Positions 1 through 12,504 of a stretch of DNA of 64,000 bases are shown here, piece by piece. The stretch is from the NCBI GenBank assembly GCA_015680905.1, contig CM027382.1, positions 1,240,001 through 1,304,000 on the forward strand. The letters run 5' to 3'. The notes under the pieces are model-generated. The model worked only from the letters and a program-made list of their open reading frames with translations. It did not search any database and was not told the DNA's origin. This stretch comes from Coptis chinensis (lineage: Eukaryota; Streptophyta; Magnoliopsida; Ranunculales; Ranunculaceae). Position 1 is the stretch's first letter. Each line of letters starts with the position of its first letter. The position numbers and the translations under genes are program-made.

Positions 1-3000
1 TTATTCATGTAGGTAGTCTATTTAAAATTCAAACAGACGATTCACTGGACTTATCTTATCCATATGCAATTATTACCAAAGATGTACTTTCACAAACCAT
101 GCCGCAAAGCTACTAACCACATCTACTTTTATCCCCATCTGGTTTGCCTTCAAAGTCAATCTAACACTCATCCTTAATCTCAACCATTGGCTAGGAGGGA
201 TCTTCATACCTTTGACTACAAATACTACCTACATGAACTACGTTAGACCTGATTCTTCTCCCCCCAAAATCAAGAGAAGATACGTAGGCAGCTCGTTCAT
301 TAGCGAACTCGGTCTTTCCAAAACCCAAACCCATCCTCCTCTCTTCCATTGTATGTAAAGGAAAACCAAAACACACCTTTACAAAAGTTGTTAATCAATA
401 TTCCTAGTTGTGTTTGGTACTTTGGTTTTCTTTCTCTTCTGTACTTTTTCCAGTTTTACATACTCTTGCACTTCTCCTAAAAAAAATTCCTAAATACTTT
501 TCGAGAAATTTTCATGCGATCTTTAGTTGTTACTTGTTAGACTTTGGTACTTGAATTGCCACTCATCATTATTCTAGCCTTTTCTAGTTGATGACATATC
601 CCCCATAGGCAGGTTAGCATATCCATAGATAATTTTTAGTTTTAGCTAAAGTGATAGCTTTAGGCTGAATTTGCTGTCTGCTGCAGGACAACTTGTTGAA
701 TTTCAACGACATTCACGACTTTATCCACAAGGTCTCATCTTGAATTTGGGAGTTTTAGTTTATTTTAATGGGTATGCAAATTACTTTGAATCTTGTTGAA
801 ATCAAATGCTTTGCTTTTTGTTGTTTATATATAGATGCTGGAAACTACCACAACAAACGGATCAATCCAAACACAAAGATCGATCCTATTTAGACAGACA
901 AGACTTTCCCCAAACAAGTAATATCCCAACGCTTTCATTAACAATTTAACAAGCATGATTAAATAAATTTGGGTTTGCAAAAGAAACCAACCACAACCAA
1001 AGATCTGATTCGTTCGAACGAAGTTTGCCTCAAACCATAGAGATCCAAACTTTACTAGAATAAATAATTACAAGGAAAACCAAAGAATGAAGATAGGCAA
1101 AACTTTACAATCTCTTTCTTTTTTGGAAAAAAGGTTTTCCAAAAATTTTTGTTTTTATCAAAACCAAATTTCCTAGTTCATTCTACTTTGGTTTGGTTTC
1201 TTTCTCTTTTTTCCTCACTTTTACATACCCACAATTTAAATCCATTTCCTACCCACTTTTCGAAAATTTTCATGCGACCCTTTTTTTTGTTACTTGTTGA
1301 CATTTTCCACTTGAATTGCCACTCAGTTTTGAAGGGTATCAAGGCCAGTTGATGACATATCCATATAGCATAATTGTGTGATTTTCATAGAGCATCCACA
1401 AGATGTCATGCTCAGGACACGTCATTATTCAATTTCAAACATCAATCACAACTTTATCCACCATTTGAGGTCCAACCAATAGAGAAAAAAATTTGGGAGT
1501 TTTAGTCAAAAAACTTGTCACGAGCCTCCACCATGCATATCCATCGACCAATCTTGAATTGCATCTCAAGATGCCTAGTGCACATCATCTTCAATATTTT
1601 GCGTGAAACCCCTTAATCTTCAGCTTATCATGCCCCTTTTCATAATATTTTCACACTTCTTTTGGCTTTGACTAAAGAGTTGTTCAACTCTTCTTCTTGT
1701 TGAATAGTTCTCTTAAATGTGAAAATTTCATCTTTGAAAAGTTAAATTTGCGTGTATAATGATGAAAGAACCAAGGGAAGCCACTCTAGAAGGTCCCCAA
1801 ACTCATGACATAATCTAGGATTTTGTAGCTTTGCTTGCGAATTTCTCTTTCATGTCAGGGCACCACACTACTATATAATCACTCAATCAAGTTTTGGGCT
1901 GGGCACATGCCCAAGGTGCATATTCTTTAATCTACCACAATCCCATCCTGCATTTTGGCTCATCATATGCCCAATCATATGCCACAATTTTATGCATCGG
2001 AATCATCTTCATTTGTCTTCTTTGTGTAAACCCAACAAAGTATACAAGTTTCCATGACTTTGAAAGGTCATAATGACTAAAGAACCATCTTTAGGACTCT
2101 CCACCATTTCTACAAAATTGTGGCCTTTGGAATTACCAAGAGTTCTTGGAACATGTCTCACATCGGTTAAAGGTGACTACATTTAGATAATTCCAATCCC
2201 AACCGCCTTACAAGAACTTGTTCAAACCGGAACCTCAACTCAAGTTCTCATAGGTAGCAAACCACTTCCTATTTGGACACATGTGGTGTGTTCGAATTCC
2301 ATCGATCGGCTATCACTTGTGTGTTGGATCATCCCATCAGAACTAAGCAAGACTTGCTTCACTAACATCATTCTCAAACTTACCGCTCATCTTGAACTCT
2401 TAGGATGGCAATCACATAGATAATGTACTTTTCAAGTCAATTGTAACTGCATATTTTAAAGGCTTCTTGAACTACCCCTTCCACTTGCTTGTGGAAATCT
2501 CGTCGATTCCCTCACCATCTTTCTTTTGCTTCTTTATCAAACTTTTCTCTTTTTAGCATTTGACATCTTGGGACTTTTTACTTCTTGCACTATCTTTTAA
2601 AAATTATTTTCACTTTTGAAAAATTTTATTTCCTAAAAAATAAATTTTTATCGAGAATTTAATTGTTCTTTAGTTGTACACTTGTTAGACGTTGGTCGAA
2701 ATCTGGATCGTATACCTTGAATTGATACCAATTGTTGTTTATCATTATTACCACAACAAACGGATCAATCCTACACTAGTCTTTGAAATATCCCAACGCT
2801 TCTCATTAACAATTTAAGGTATAAAGTAAATATTAATGCAAAAGAGAACCAATATCCAGGATAGCATAACCGATCCAAGCTTTCTTTTTTAGGCTACAGT
2901 ATCAATTGCTGCACAAAGAATGAAACTCAACTCTTGAGAATTTCAACGACATTCACGACTTTCTTTATTTTTGGAAAAGTTAGGTTTTCAAAGTATTAGA

Positions 3001-3600
3001 TTTTGTTTTTATACCAAAACCAAATTTTGATTTTTAATGGGTATGCAAATTACTTTGCGCCATCGCGTTAAATCTTGCTGAACTCACGGTGTGCTTTTTG
3101 CTTTTTTTCAATTAATTTGAGACTTGAAGTGAAAAGCAGAAGTCACCCTTTTTCTCTACATTTTTAATTAATTTGAGACTTGAAATTAGTCACTGTTTTA
3201 AATATACTTAATGAAAGGTTTAAATCCAATAAACAGGGGGGTTATTTGTATAAGAGTGTTATATGTATAAGATTTCAATAGTGTACTTCTCTAAATCATT
3301 GAGTTATGACTTATAAAACTATCATAACTCGAGCAGAAAGTACAACTCTAGCTATTCCCAAATACTTTTCTTTTTCTAGTCAAATTGGTTCCCTTCTAAT
3401 CAAACTACATATATACAACCTTTTGCGGCTGTACAAGGATCAGTGGCTACTAATTAATTAGAGTAGTATTCAATCATGTAGTATTATCCCTGGAGACAAA
3501 TATGTGTAAATAAATGTATTATGCTGTTTTCCATAATTGAATCACAGAATCAACATTGTGGAGTAACATATCTCTCCTCTATATATAGCAATGGTTACAA
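1..3600. repeat. Gene-free intergenic DNA with degraded, internally repeated blocks
   Basis: No supported gene. Blocks recur in diverged form: a T-rich stretch ending in 'cacttgaattgccactca' occurs near 430-600 and 1190-1335, with a more diverged relative near 2560-2730. 'gaatttcaacgacattcacgact' type sequence followed by 'aatgggtatgcaaattactttg' occurs near 700-800 and 2938-3060. 'ccacaacaaacggatcaatcc' occurs near 850 and 2750. This looks like several overlapping remnants of one old repeat family broken by indels. No termini or coding domain could be defined, so the class stays unknown. Confidence 0.5.
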
Positions 3601-3646
3601 CACAAGACCACTACCTGATTCAGAACACAAAAGCGACAACCACTTC

Positions 3647-3970
3647 TCAATGATGAAGAACTTGTTTTGGCACAGGTGCAGCAGACTTCGATGAAAACCC
3701 GCGATAGGAATCTTCACTATCTCCGTCCCAAGATCCTTCATCAAAGTTTTGAGCATAACTTATAGGATCATACTGAAAACCGCCCTTTGGTTTTCTTTGC
3801 TTGGTACAAGAAGCCTTTGTGAAGTTGAAATCAAGAATACTTCTCTGTCTACTATAATAGTTACTACTGGTACTACTACTGCTACTCCATGGAAATTTAA
3901 GCTTGAAACGACTCCAACATGAAATGTATCCAACCTCATCTGTTTCCTTCACAGATGATAATGTCTCCAT
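3647..3970 (-). CDS. Small uncharacterised plant protein with a YDPxSYAQNFDEG motif
   Basis: Single-exon ORF of 107 residues. I do not recognise a named function. The middle is serine-rich and basic (about residues 27-62). The C-terminal half carries GGFQYDPISYAQNFDEG (about 63-79), which resembles a conserved block of small, often stress-induced plant proteins of unknown function; that comparison is from memory. No signal peptide or membrane segment is visible. The start at 3970 is the first ATG in frame and opens a short acidic leader (METLSSVKETDE). It stands alone between a repeat-rich left flank and a MITE. The opposite-strand ORF at 3903-4109 overlaps its start and has no recognisable content. 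Confidence 0.6.
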   Translation of the reverse strand: METLSSVKETDEVGYISCWSRFKLKFPWSSSSSTSSNYYSRQRSILDFNFTKASCTKQRKPKGGFQYDPISYAQNFDEGSWDGDSEDSYRGFSSKSAAPVPKQVLHH

Positions 3971-4109
3971 GGATCAACATAATAATAGAGAAGGGTTACA
4001 AACTATTTCAATAGGGAAAAAAAGAATATTTCATCCTAAATTCTCTTTCTTCCAATCCTTACTTTTGTTTTTGGTTCATTTTGTGTGGTGGTGGAGAATT
4101 ATGAGATAG

Positions 4110-4586
4110 TAGTCTTTTGGCACATTATTTGAGTGTAACAACAAAAGAATCTTATAGGTGTATGGTGATGGTTAGAGCAAGTGTTTTGGAACAGATATTA
4201 GCAAGGCGGGAAAAGTGGAAAACGCGAAAAGATTATTAGTATAGCTTACCTAGCCTTGATAACGAAGTTGTATTATCTAGACAATTAGGCTGCATTTGTT
4301 TTAGCAACAAATTATGGAAAGGAAAGGAAAAATATAGAGCGGTCCACCTTTTTAATAAGTTTGTGTATTTATTTGTCATGGAAAGGAGAAGGGTCTTTCC
4401 CTATAGAACCAAAACTAAGGAAAAGAAAGGCTTTTTTGATTTAGAGGTTCAACCCAGGGATTTTGAGACGAAAGGAAAAGGAATGGGAAAAGAAATTATT
4501 TAGTTTTTGAATAACAAACATGAAATGGGAAAAGAAATAGGAAAGAGAAAAGACTTGAAAATTATTTTCATTTATTTTATTTAGTT
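4110..4586. other. Intergenic DNA upstream of the small gene
   Basis: Presumed promoter side of the minus-strand gene at 3647-3970, followed by A/G-rich sequence with many 'ggaaaggaaa' and 'gggaaaagaaa' runs (about 4310-4560). Nothing else supported. Confidence 0.3.
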
Positions 4587-4595
4587 GTTGCATAA

Positions 4596-4992
4596 CGAAA
4601 AACAATTAAAAAGGGTATCTAACTTTACAAGTTTTGACAATATGGAGACTAAATTTTTTTTCCGGTCAAATTGGGGACCAAACATTTTAATTTTTACAGT
4701 GTGGGTACTAGTTACACATGTAGTCTAAATTTCTCACAATAGTGTTTCATAATTCACAAGTTATATACATTGTTATACACTTTCTTATCAAAGTATATCC
4801 ATGCTACAACCTCATGACCATAAAAATTAATTCAAATTGTAAAACACCGTGTGAGAAATTTAAATGTCATGTTACACATGTCTCCATATTGTAAAAATTA
4901 AAAAGTTTGGTCTTCAAATTGACCCAAAAAAAAGTTTAGTTCCCATATTGTCAAAACTTATAAAGTTCGATACCCTTTTTAGTCGTTTTTCG
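4596..4992. mobile_element. Foldback MITE, Mutator-type (397 bp, 9-bp target duplication)
   Basis: The two halves are inverted copies over about 175 bp: the left half reads CGAAAAACAATTAAAAAGGG inward and the right half is its near reverse complement. Both sides continue with imperfect inverted blocks such as 'acaagttttgacaatatgg' and 'aatttctcaca'. It is flanked by the direct repeat GTTGCATAA (4587-4595 and 4993-5001). Long inverted repeats with a 9-bp duplication fit a non-autonomous Mutator-like MITE. No coding capacity. Confidence 0.75.
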
Positions 4993-5559
4993 GTTGCATA
5001 ACAAACATAGTTAATTCCATTCCTAGGTTTTTCTTTCTTTTCCTTGGTTTACCAAACGAATACTTGAATTTGAATTTGTTTCCGTTCCATTCGAATTTGC
5101 TCTTAGACTATAGCATATTTTTGTCCAATGGGACCAGGTACCAAAGTTGTACTTCTAGGCGTCCTAGGGCTCCTAGCAATGTCGTTTGCAAAAACAATCT
5201 CGGAGCTGCTATTGCTTATTGGATCCATTTACATCCAAGACCCAAATGCATAGTGTCATATCGAGTATTGACAACATCTTATTAACATAGGTTCATTTTA
5301 GGAAGCGTGAATAAGTTCAGATTGGATTCAAAACCAGTTCAAACTTCATCCTTTTGTATATTAATTTCATTCTACCTTAATTCAAGGAGTTCATGACGAC
5401 CTGAAATCCTGTCTCTCATTTCATTGAACAGGACTTGGACACATAGTCACATATGGACCTTATCTGGAATCAAATTGATATTTTGAACGACACAAAGGAC
5501 CACAGATCAAATATGTCGTCATGTGAAAATGTGAAATCCAATTTTCAGCCCAATATATC

Positions 5560-5840
5560 AGCAGAGTAAAAAAACTCAAGGCTCAAAATATCACTGATAT
5601 ATCCGATATATTGCTGATACATATTGTTTATTTTGGTACACCGATATAGATATATTCAATATATCTCAACCGAATATTGAATCTTTTTTTTTTTATATAT
5701 ATATATTGCAATTTTCGATATAACGATATATATCGACCGATATATACGATATAAATTATTGACTTTGACCAAATATTGTTGACTTTGACCGATATATTAA
5801 CAATATTTTTGATATAATCGTTCGTTGTGCACACCAAACA
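5560..5840. repeat. ATAT/CGATAT-rich low-complexity tract
   Basis: Dense repetition of 'cgatatat' and 'gatatattg' half-palindromes, plus a paired 'ttgactttgaccgatatatt' type repeat. The ORF in it is a compositional artefact. Confidence 0.5.
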
Positions 5841-6150
5841 GTCTGGTCACACTGTCTGGACTGAGTCCAAAACGATGTGGCCATGTCGTTTGGAATTTGG
5901 ACTTAGAAAAATCCTCAATGATATGGCCACACCGTTTGGACTAAGTCTCCAACAATATATGCACACTGTTTGGAATTTGAACTTTGAAAAAATATAAAGT
6001 TATTTTTTTTTGGGTGTGTGCATAATCGCTTCGTTTTAAAACCCAAACAACGATATAATGGCCACCCAGTAAGTTTTTTTTAAGTTCAAATCTTAAACGC
6101 ACATTATCACATCGTTTTGACTTAGTCCAGACAAAACAGAACCAAACCGC
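5838..6150. repeat. Degenerate palindrome array related to the MULE inner arrays
   Basis: Diverged units of the form CAAACGATGTGGCCATGTCGTTTGG alternate with 'gactaagtc' and 'aatttggactt' linkers. They match the GGTGTGGCCACACC arrays at 17.5-18.4 kb in unit design but are far more mutated. They lie outside the 15.3-kb element, so they are probably a relic of a related insertion. No termini found. Confidence 0.5.
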
Positions 6151-6764
6151 CGTTTGGTTACTTCAAACGAATCCACTCCAAATCGGATTCGTTTAAGTTT
6201 CGAGGTTTTCAATTCATTTTTTGGCACCAATAACACACTTGTAATAATTATTTTGTTTTTAGACTCTTTAGAACCAATGACACACTTGTAATAATTTTTT
6301 TTTTTTTTGGGTTTGCCCATCACAATATAGTCCGTCAGTAAACAAATACCATAAAGAAATTGGATAAGAAATGAGAGCCCACTTATTAGTTAAGCAGAGC
6401 CCACAAGGAGCCTAGGTGGCAACTTTTGGCGGGTGGGGTCAGTTTAATCTCTCTCAAACTCAAACTCAAACTCAAAAAAACTTTTAATCTCTGTCAAATT
6501 ATTTCTCTCGTCTCCTTTTCAAACTTGTTTCTCTTTCACTTCCTCGCATAGAATCTCGGAGACGCTAAAACTCCAAGGACACGTTCGTAATTTCTCTCTT
6601 TAACTTCTATATACTGAAATATTAATGTTTTTGTTTGATTGCTTTACTTCATCTCTTTTAAGGGTTTTTGAGGTTTTTGAGTGTTATCCTATTTTTACAA
6701 GTTTTGATCTTTACCTGAATTGAGTTAATGGATATTAATGGATTAAAAAAATATAAATAAATAG

Positions 6765-9700
6765 ATGGCATCATCATATCATGGTTCTTCTGAACCACCG
6801 AAAACTGAGCAAATAATAACTGAGTTTTTTGCTAAAAGTCTACACATTATACTTGAATCAAGATCACCGCCTTGTGTATCGTCACGTAATTACAGTGGAG
6901 AGCAGATTTTACTGTCGTCTCCATCTCCGACTTCGTCGTCGTCGTCGTCTTCTAGTGTTAGGCCTAGAGATAAATGGTTTAATTTAGCACTTAAAGAATG
7001 CCCGGCGGCGTTAGAGAATCTTGACCTTTGGAGACAGAGTAATTTGGAACCTATGGTTGTCGATGTTGTATTGGTGAAGAGGCCAGTGGATATTGATCCT
7101 GTTGGTTTTGAACCTAGTGGGCAAGAGAGGTTGTTTCCTAGTAGTTGGAATTCGAGGAGGGAAGGGTTTATGAATGAAACGAAGAGTGAGAGGATTATAG
7201 AGAGGTGGATTGTGCAGTATGAAAGCGGAAGAGTGGTAAGGATTCTGGACATGGGAATAAGAGGAGTGGTGGTAATAGTTCTCATTCTTTGTATAAGAAG
7301 TCGATTATATTGTTAAGGTCTTTGTATATGATTGTTAGGATATTACCTGCTTATAAACTGTATAGAGACCTGATTTCGTCTGCTCAGATTCATAATTTCA
7401 GTCTTGCTCATAGGGTGTCTTCTTTTGTTGAGCCTTTTACTCATAGAGAGGAGAAGGAGATGCATCATTTTGGATTTACACCTGTTGAAACTTCTTGTGG
7501 TAGGATATTCCTGTCTGTCTTGTATTGCCCGACATTGTCAGATGTGAACTCGGAACCATCGACACCTATGTCCCCACGGTTTATACCGGATTATGTTGGG
7601 AGTCCGACAACTAATCCCTTGAAGAGGTTCCCTTCTCTGCCACGGATTGGATTGGAGTCACAGGAGTCACCTTCTTCTTTTCCGTTTGCAAGGAGTTATA
7701 GCTGGAGTTATGACGTTTTCAGAAACTCCGTTCCTTCAATATCTCCCTCACCATCACCAACGTACTCAGATTCCCATGCTATACCTTCTAAACTCAGTTC
7801 CCATCAACCCCAACTTGGGAGGGTGCCACACAATCCACCTGAGAATTTATACTCCTATGATGCAGCTTTGGCTAATAAGAATATAAGTTTTGATGAATTC
7901 TGGCCAACTCCTATGTTCTCTCCATCTCCTTCCCCATCCCCACCCACTTATATCACAGCCAATCATTTATCTAATGCTCTTTTACGCACTGAAAGTGCTC
8001 CAGTCAGCATACCCATAGCCAATCTTGGCAAGAGTTCAGCATTACCTGGCAAATATGTACCACCGCCATCTCCTTCTCCTAGAGGCACAAAGCCTAACTC
8101 TACCTCTCAGACTGATAAGGCTATAGCTCTAATGAAACCTGGAGATATTCAGAAGGTACCACAGTGCTAGTCTGTATTTCTTTCATAGAAATGATGTTTA
8201 ATCCTTCTTTTGATGCATACTTTTATCTTATTTAGATAAGCTCTTTCACAAAAGATGAGGTTGCAAATCTTTCTGGACCAAAGTTATCATCCCACGGTTC
8301 ACCCAGGATTTCATTTTCCAGGAGCTCTGGTAGGTATTCATTCCAGGATGAGTTTGACGATTCTGAGTTCTGCCCATTTGCCGTTGATGATATTGATATA
8401 ATAGATCCACGCATCAGGTACAATTTTATAACTATTAATCAGTATATTCTAATAACTTTCTAAACACATTGTTATGTCTTCGGGTCTTCCTAATAATTTG
8501 AGTCAGGTGCTCCAAATCAAAGTTTCCATTATTGTTCTTTGATTAGTGTGATAGCTTTTCTTGTACTTTGTTGAGTAATGAGAGAATATGAACTTGTTGA
8601 AAGTTATCATTGGTGCCAAAGGTTATAGGTTTTGCTGACCGACTCATTACTGAGTATGAGACTTTGCTGTTCTGTTAACCGCCTAAAACTTTATCCAGTT
8701 GAGACTTACTACAAGTATTGGCTGCCTAAGGAAGGGCTAACAAGTAACAGTGGTTGGAATGTTGCCACCTTGCAGCAGAGAAATTAAATGTGGCACCATA
8801 TTGCTAAACTCTTTCACCCTAATAAGACTGTGTTAATACATTATGAAGTAATTATAAGGGTTAAGGACAAACCTTTTCCTTTGAAGTACCCACAAGACAC
8901 ATAGAAACATAAAATCAACCACAAAAAGAAGGATGGTGGGAAACGGTCAATGAGACAACGGCCCTTTTCTGCGTAGGGATCCTTTATCTGAGAATTTATT
9001 GTCTTTGTATTCCTTCACCACCTCTGTTTCCCATCTTCACTCGCAAGTTGACAACACTTCGAAGTCAAAACGATTCTGTTCTGGAGCCTTACCCTTTTAA
9101 GGTTGTTAGTGGCTTTGTGAACCTCAGTTGAATTATCTCTTACCAAGGGTTCCATTTGTGAAAACTGAAAAGGAATGAACCGGCTTACCATATAGTTTTG
9201 GAATCTTCATAAAGCGAGCTCGGAATTAGCCGTTTCTCTGTTGGCTTTCCACCATCGGCCCATTGATTTTGAGCTGGGAATAATTTTCCCAAAAGCCCTC
9301 TTTGGTTGCTAAGAATATTACTCTGACTATGTATTAAATCAGTATATATGATACTACTATAGAATTTCTTCGTTACTTAGTCACAGTAAGCGAGGTGACT
9401 TGATCCATCTTTGTGCTTGAGCCAAATTCTATCTTCGTTGTAGGACGTGAGCTTGCAAAGCCCACATCCCCATAAACTGCTCTTTTCAAAGTGTTTAGAG
9501 TCATATTGATTCTTGAATAGATTTGTATACTTATATATGTTGTGTGTCTTTTATATGTGGAATCTGATTGTGATTATTGATTTAACTTTTAGTTCGAACC
9601 TTGATATCCTGAGCAAATATCCAACTGACTAACGTTATATTTGATGATTCCAGAGCTGAATCTTTTGAGGGGAAAAGGAATCAAAGCGAGCCTCTTCACC

Positions 9701-10080
9701 CTAGCCGATTATATCCTGTTAAAAAATCTCAAGATGCTGCAGTGGGTTCCCTTGTACGCATGCTGAAGGCAGCGCCACCACTCGGTCAAGATTTTTCTAG
9801 CCCAAAGGTACTTCAAGTGTCCAACCCTGATATCATGAGCAGAAGTATCCAAGAATCTAAGGAGAAGTCAGATTCTGAGGTTGAAGTAGTTCAGCGCACT
9901 GCTTCTGATTGTGGCATCACATCTTCTGGAATCCTCACCTTGAAGACAACATCTGAAGCATTAGATGAGCTTCAAGGTTACAGAGCAATGAAAGAGATGT
10001 TGCTTAAGCAAGGAGGCGAGTCTCACACGTTTGCAAACGTCCCCAATGCAGAAAAACCAGTTGACAAAGGCGGCACCTGA
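6765..10080 (+). CDS. ATG13: Autophagy-related protein 13 (ATG13), with one apparent frameshift
   Basis: Regulatory subunit of the ATG1-ATG13 kinase complex that starts autophagosome formation. Exons: 6765-8155, 8236-8417, 9654-10080; phases join cleanly, about 666 residues, near the usual plant size (about 600-650). The N-terminal HORMA-like region contains RDKWFNLAL (about 68-76) and LENLDLWRQSNLEPMVVDVV. The middle has the plant hallmarks YKKSIILLRSLY, SSFVEPFT, FGFTPVETSCGR and STPMSPRFIPDYVGSP, then a Ser/Pro-rich disordered region; the C-terminus has KKSQDAAVGSLVRMLKAAPP. The frame is broken after AGC at 7224-7226: the upstream frame stops at 7314-7316, while one extra base there restores YES-x-KSGKDSG into the rest. 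This is either an assembly error or a real null allele. ATG lies directly after an AG, so a 5' UTR intron (about 6592-6764) is likely. Confidence 0.9.
8418..9653 (+). other. Large second intron of ATG13
   Basis: Bounded by CAG|GTACAA at 8417/8418 and TTCCAG|AG at 9653/9654, 1,236 bp. I see no gene or clear transposon ends inside. Confidence 0.7.
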
Positions 10081-10346
10081 TTTTATCCATTGATGCCGTT
10101 GGATTTATATGTACATTTAACAGTTTTTGTCAAGTATTCACATATAAAAACTTAGGTGTGTATGATAGTCCTAGAATCGTATTCTATGCATATCTCCCAA
10201 CAAATGTATATCTCTGCTAGTCCAGATTCTGAAGGAGTTGTTTGTGGCGATCATTTCCTTCATGTATAAAGAACATGCCTATTTTGACATAAATAATGAA
10301 TGGTCCTGTATTGAGCACTCATCAAATTGGATTGGGAGAACCTCAA

Positions 10347-10384
<38 letters not shown>

Positions 10385-10386
<2 letters not shown>

Positions 10387-10597
10387 GTTAGGATACAGCC
10401 ACAGGTACTGTAGCCACATTGTGGACACAGCCGATCCACACCTTTCATCTCCCCATCAACCCAACTGATCCTACGGCCAACAGAAATTCCAGAAATTTTG
10501 AAAAACGAAATTCCAGAAAAACCAAAATTTCCGGAATTTTGAAAACAAAAATTTTGAAACCAAAATTTTGAAATGTTTACCTTCTTCTCCAAAAAAA
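10385..10597 (+). repeat. Left terminal inverted repeat of the MULE
   Basis: Pairs with 25496-25708. The first ~100 bp are essentially identical. The inner half is a run of 'aaaattttg' and 'gaaattcc' blocks with small indels between the two ends. Inward, a second copy of 'gaaatgtttaccttcttctcc' appears at about 10679, and weak inverted similarity ('ctcctccaatttcac') extends to about 10750. Confidence 0.85.
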
Positions 10598-10599
10598 CA

Positions 10600-12500
10600 C
10601 GAAATCACTCATAAACACGAACCATTAATACCAAAACACGAATTTTGAAAACAAAAAACACGAAATCAGACATAAACACGAAATGTTTACCTTCTTCTCC
10701 AATTAGTTCATCGTTGTGAAAAACAAAATCTCCTCCAATTTCACCGATCTCTCTCCAAAATCTATAAAGGAGAAAAGCTTAAAACAAATCTATAAAGAGA
10801 TTCATTTGAAGAAGAAATTAGGTATAACTATTCTCTCAACTTAATCTTATTTGGTATTAATGGTTTCTTGGTGATTATGTATTTATGTGTAGTGATGATT
10901 AAACTGTGTGTATTCTCCACAAATTAAGTATTAATGGTTCTTGACTGACAGTTCACAAATTCGTATTAATCTTATTTGGTATTAATGGTTCTTGACTGAC
11001 AAAGTTCACAAATTTCTTCTTCACGAATTTATGTGTGACTGATTATGATTATGTATTCTTTTCCTTGCAATGAGATAAGCTAGTGTGTAGTGATGATTAA
11101 CCTTTATGTTTCTTATGTCATCTCATGGAGCATTCTTCATGACTTTAAACAGCCTACCCCAACTACACAAGCAGCTGCTCCACCTACCTACCTCCGATCC
11201 GGTCCCAAAGACCAGAGTTCCTCTTCCGTGAGTTGCCATGTGGTTCTAACTTATTATTGTACACTTAGTTTGTTGATCTCAAGTACTATACTCTTACAGT
11301 TTCGTAATTGAATTTACCTATTGCAGGGCCCCAGTAAGCACTTGATCCGATTTCATACGAGGAGCGAGCGAGTAAGAATTTTTTCTTTTAATAATTTGTT
11401 TCTAATTTTGATAATTTTTTTTGTGTACTTTCATGTTAAACACAATCTTTCATGTGATACATGAAGTTTTTGGTTTCGATGAATCGGACTTTATGATGTC
11501 AACTCGACAATTGAAATTACTACCGAGACAATAAAATGTTGGTTGTTAAAACTTATATGTGATGGTTTTGGTTCAGCGATGAATCGGACTTTATGATGTC
11601 AATCCGACACTGAAATTACTACCGAGAGACATAAAATGTTGGTTGTTAAAACTTATATGTGATGGTCATTGGCTCTGACCTTGCAAGTAAATGTTTTGAT
11701 ACTGATATGAAAAATGCATCTGCTTTGACTTGACCGTATATTGAGCAAGTATTGCACTGAATTATTATGGAAGTCTTCCTTTTGTAGGACAAGCTTTAGT
11801 TAGTCTGCTGATGTTGTGTAAAAATTTAGAAACCACAACCTCTACTTACTCATTAGTGAGTATTATCTAGATCTCTAAATTGTTGAATGAAAGGGAACTA
11901 TTAATTGAGCTGACAACCCAGCTTGTACTCATACAATCCAATAAATATGTCACCAATTGGATTAATATTATTTAAAGCCGGTAAAGTTACATCATATATG
12001 ATTAGAAACCACAACCTCTACTTACTCATTAGTAATACATCAGATATGATTAAACTTTAAATATTAATCCAATTGGTTTTGAACTCTATCAGAGTTTTGA
12101 ACTCTTTCAATGAGTTTGTTCTTTTCGCGATTTCTTCTTCAATTTTTTTTTTCTTTAGAGGTTCATAGATGTAAGGTGCGTGAATCGGACATTTGGTATG
12201 GCGAGTGTGAGCGGATAAAATGTTATAAACCTAGAAGCACTACTCTAATTCAGTTTTTTCTTTTGTCCTAGAACTTTGACCGTTAAGCTTAGTTATTTCT
12301 TTTTATTTCTACCATCCTTTCTTTCATCATCCGAATATCCAATTTCTATTTTTTTTAGGACGAGAAAAATTTGCAACATATTTAATATTGTTGAATTGAG
12401 TAGCGAGGGACAACTAAGTTGGTAGATACAAAGGCCCATTGATTAAGATGCGATTGTCGAACTCATTTGAAAAACTTTAGTCTACCAATCTCACCGTCGG
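10600..12500. other. Left subterminal region of the MULE, no gene recognised
   Basis: Contains a direct duplication with an exact 100-bp offset (11478 and 11578, starting 'gatgaatcggactttatgatg', to about 11670), and a repeated 'aaccacaacctctacttactc' (about 11830 and 12006). It could hold promoter and untranslated exons of the PMD gene; this is inference only. The small ORF at 11090-11311 has no recognisable content. Confidence 0.4.
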
Positions 12501-12504
12501 TGTT

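Noticed and set aside
2300..2350. Faint similarity to the 5S rRNA internal promoter ('atcccatcagaact...aagca')
   Set aside because: Only a short stretch resembles it; no full 5S gene or SINE structure could be traced.
6890..7285. 131-residue minus-strand ORF
   Set aside because: Antisense to the conserved ATG13 exon 1; poly-Asp comes from its serine codons.
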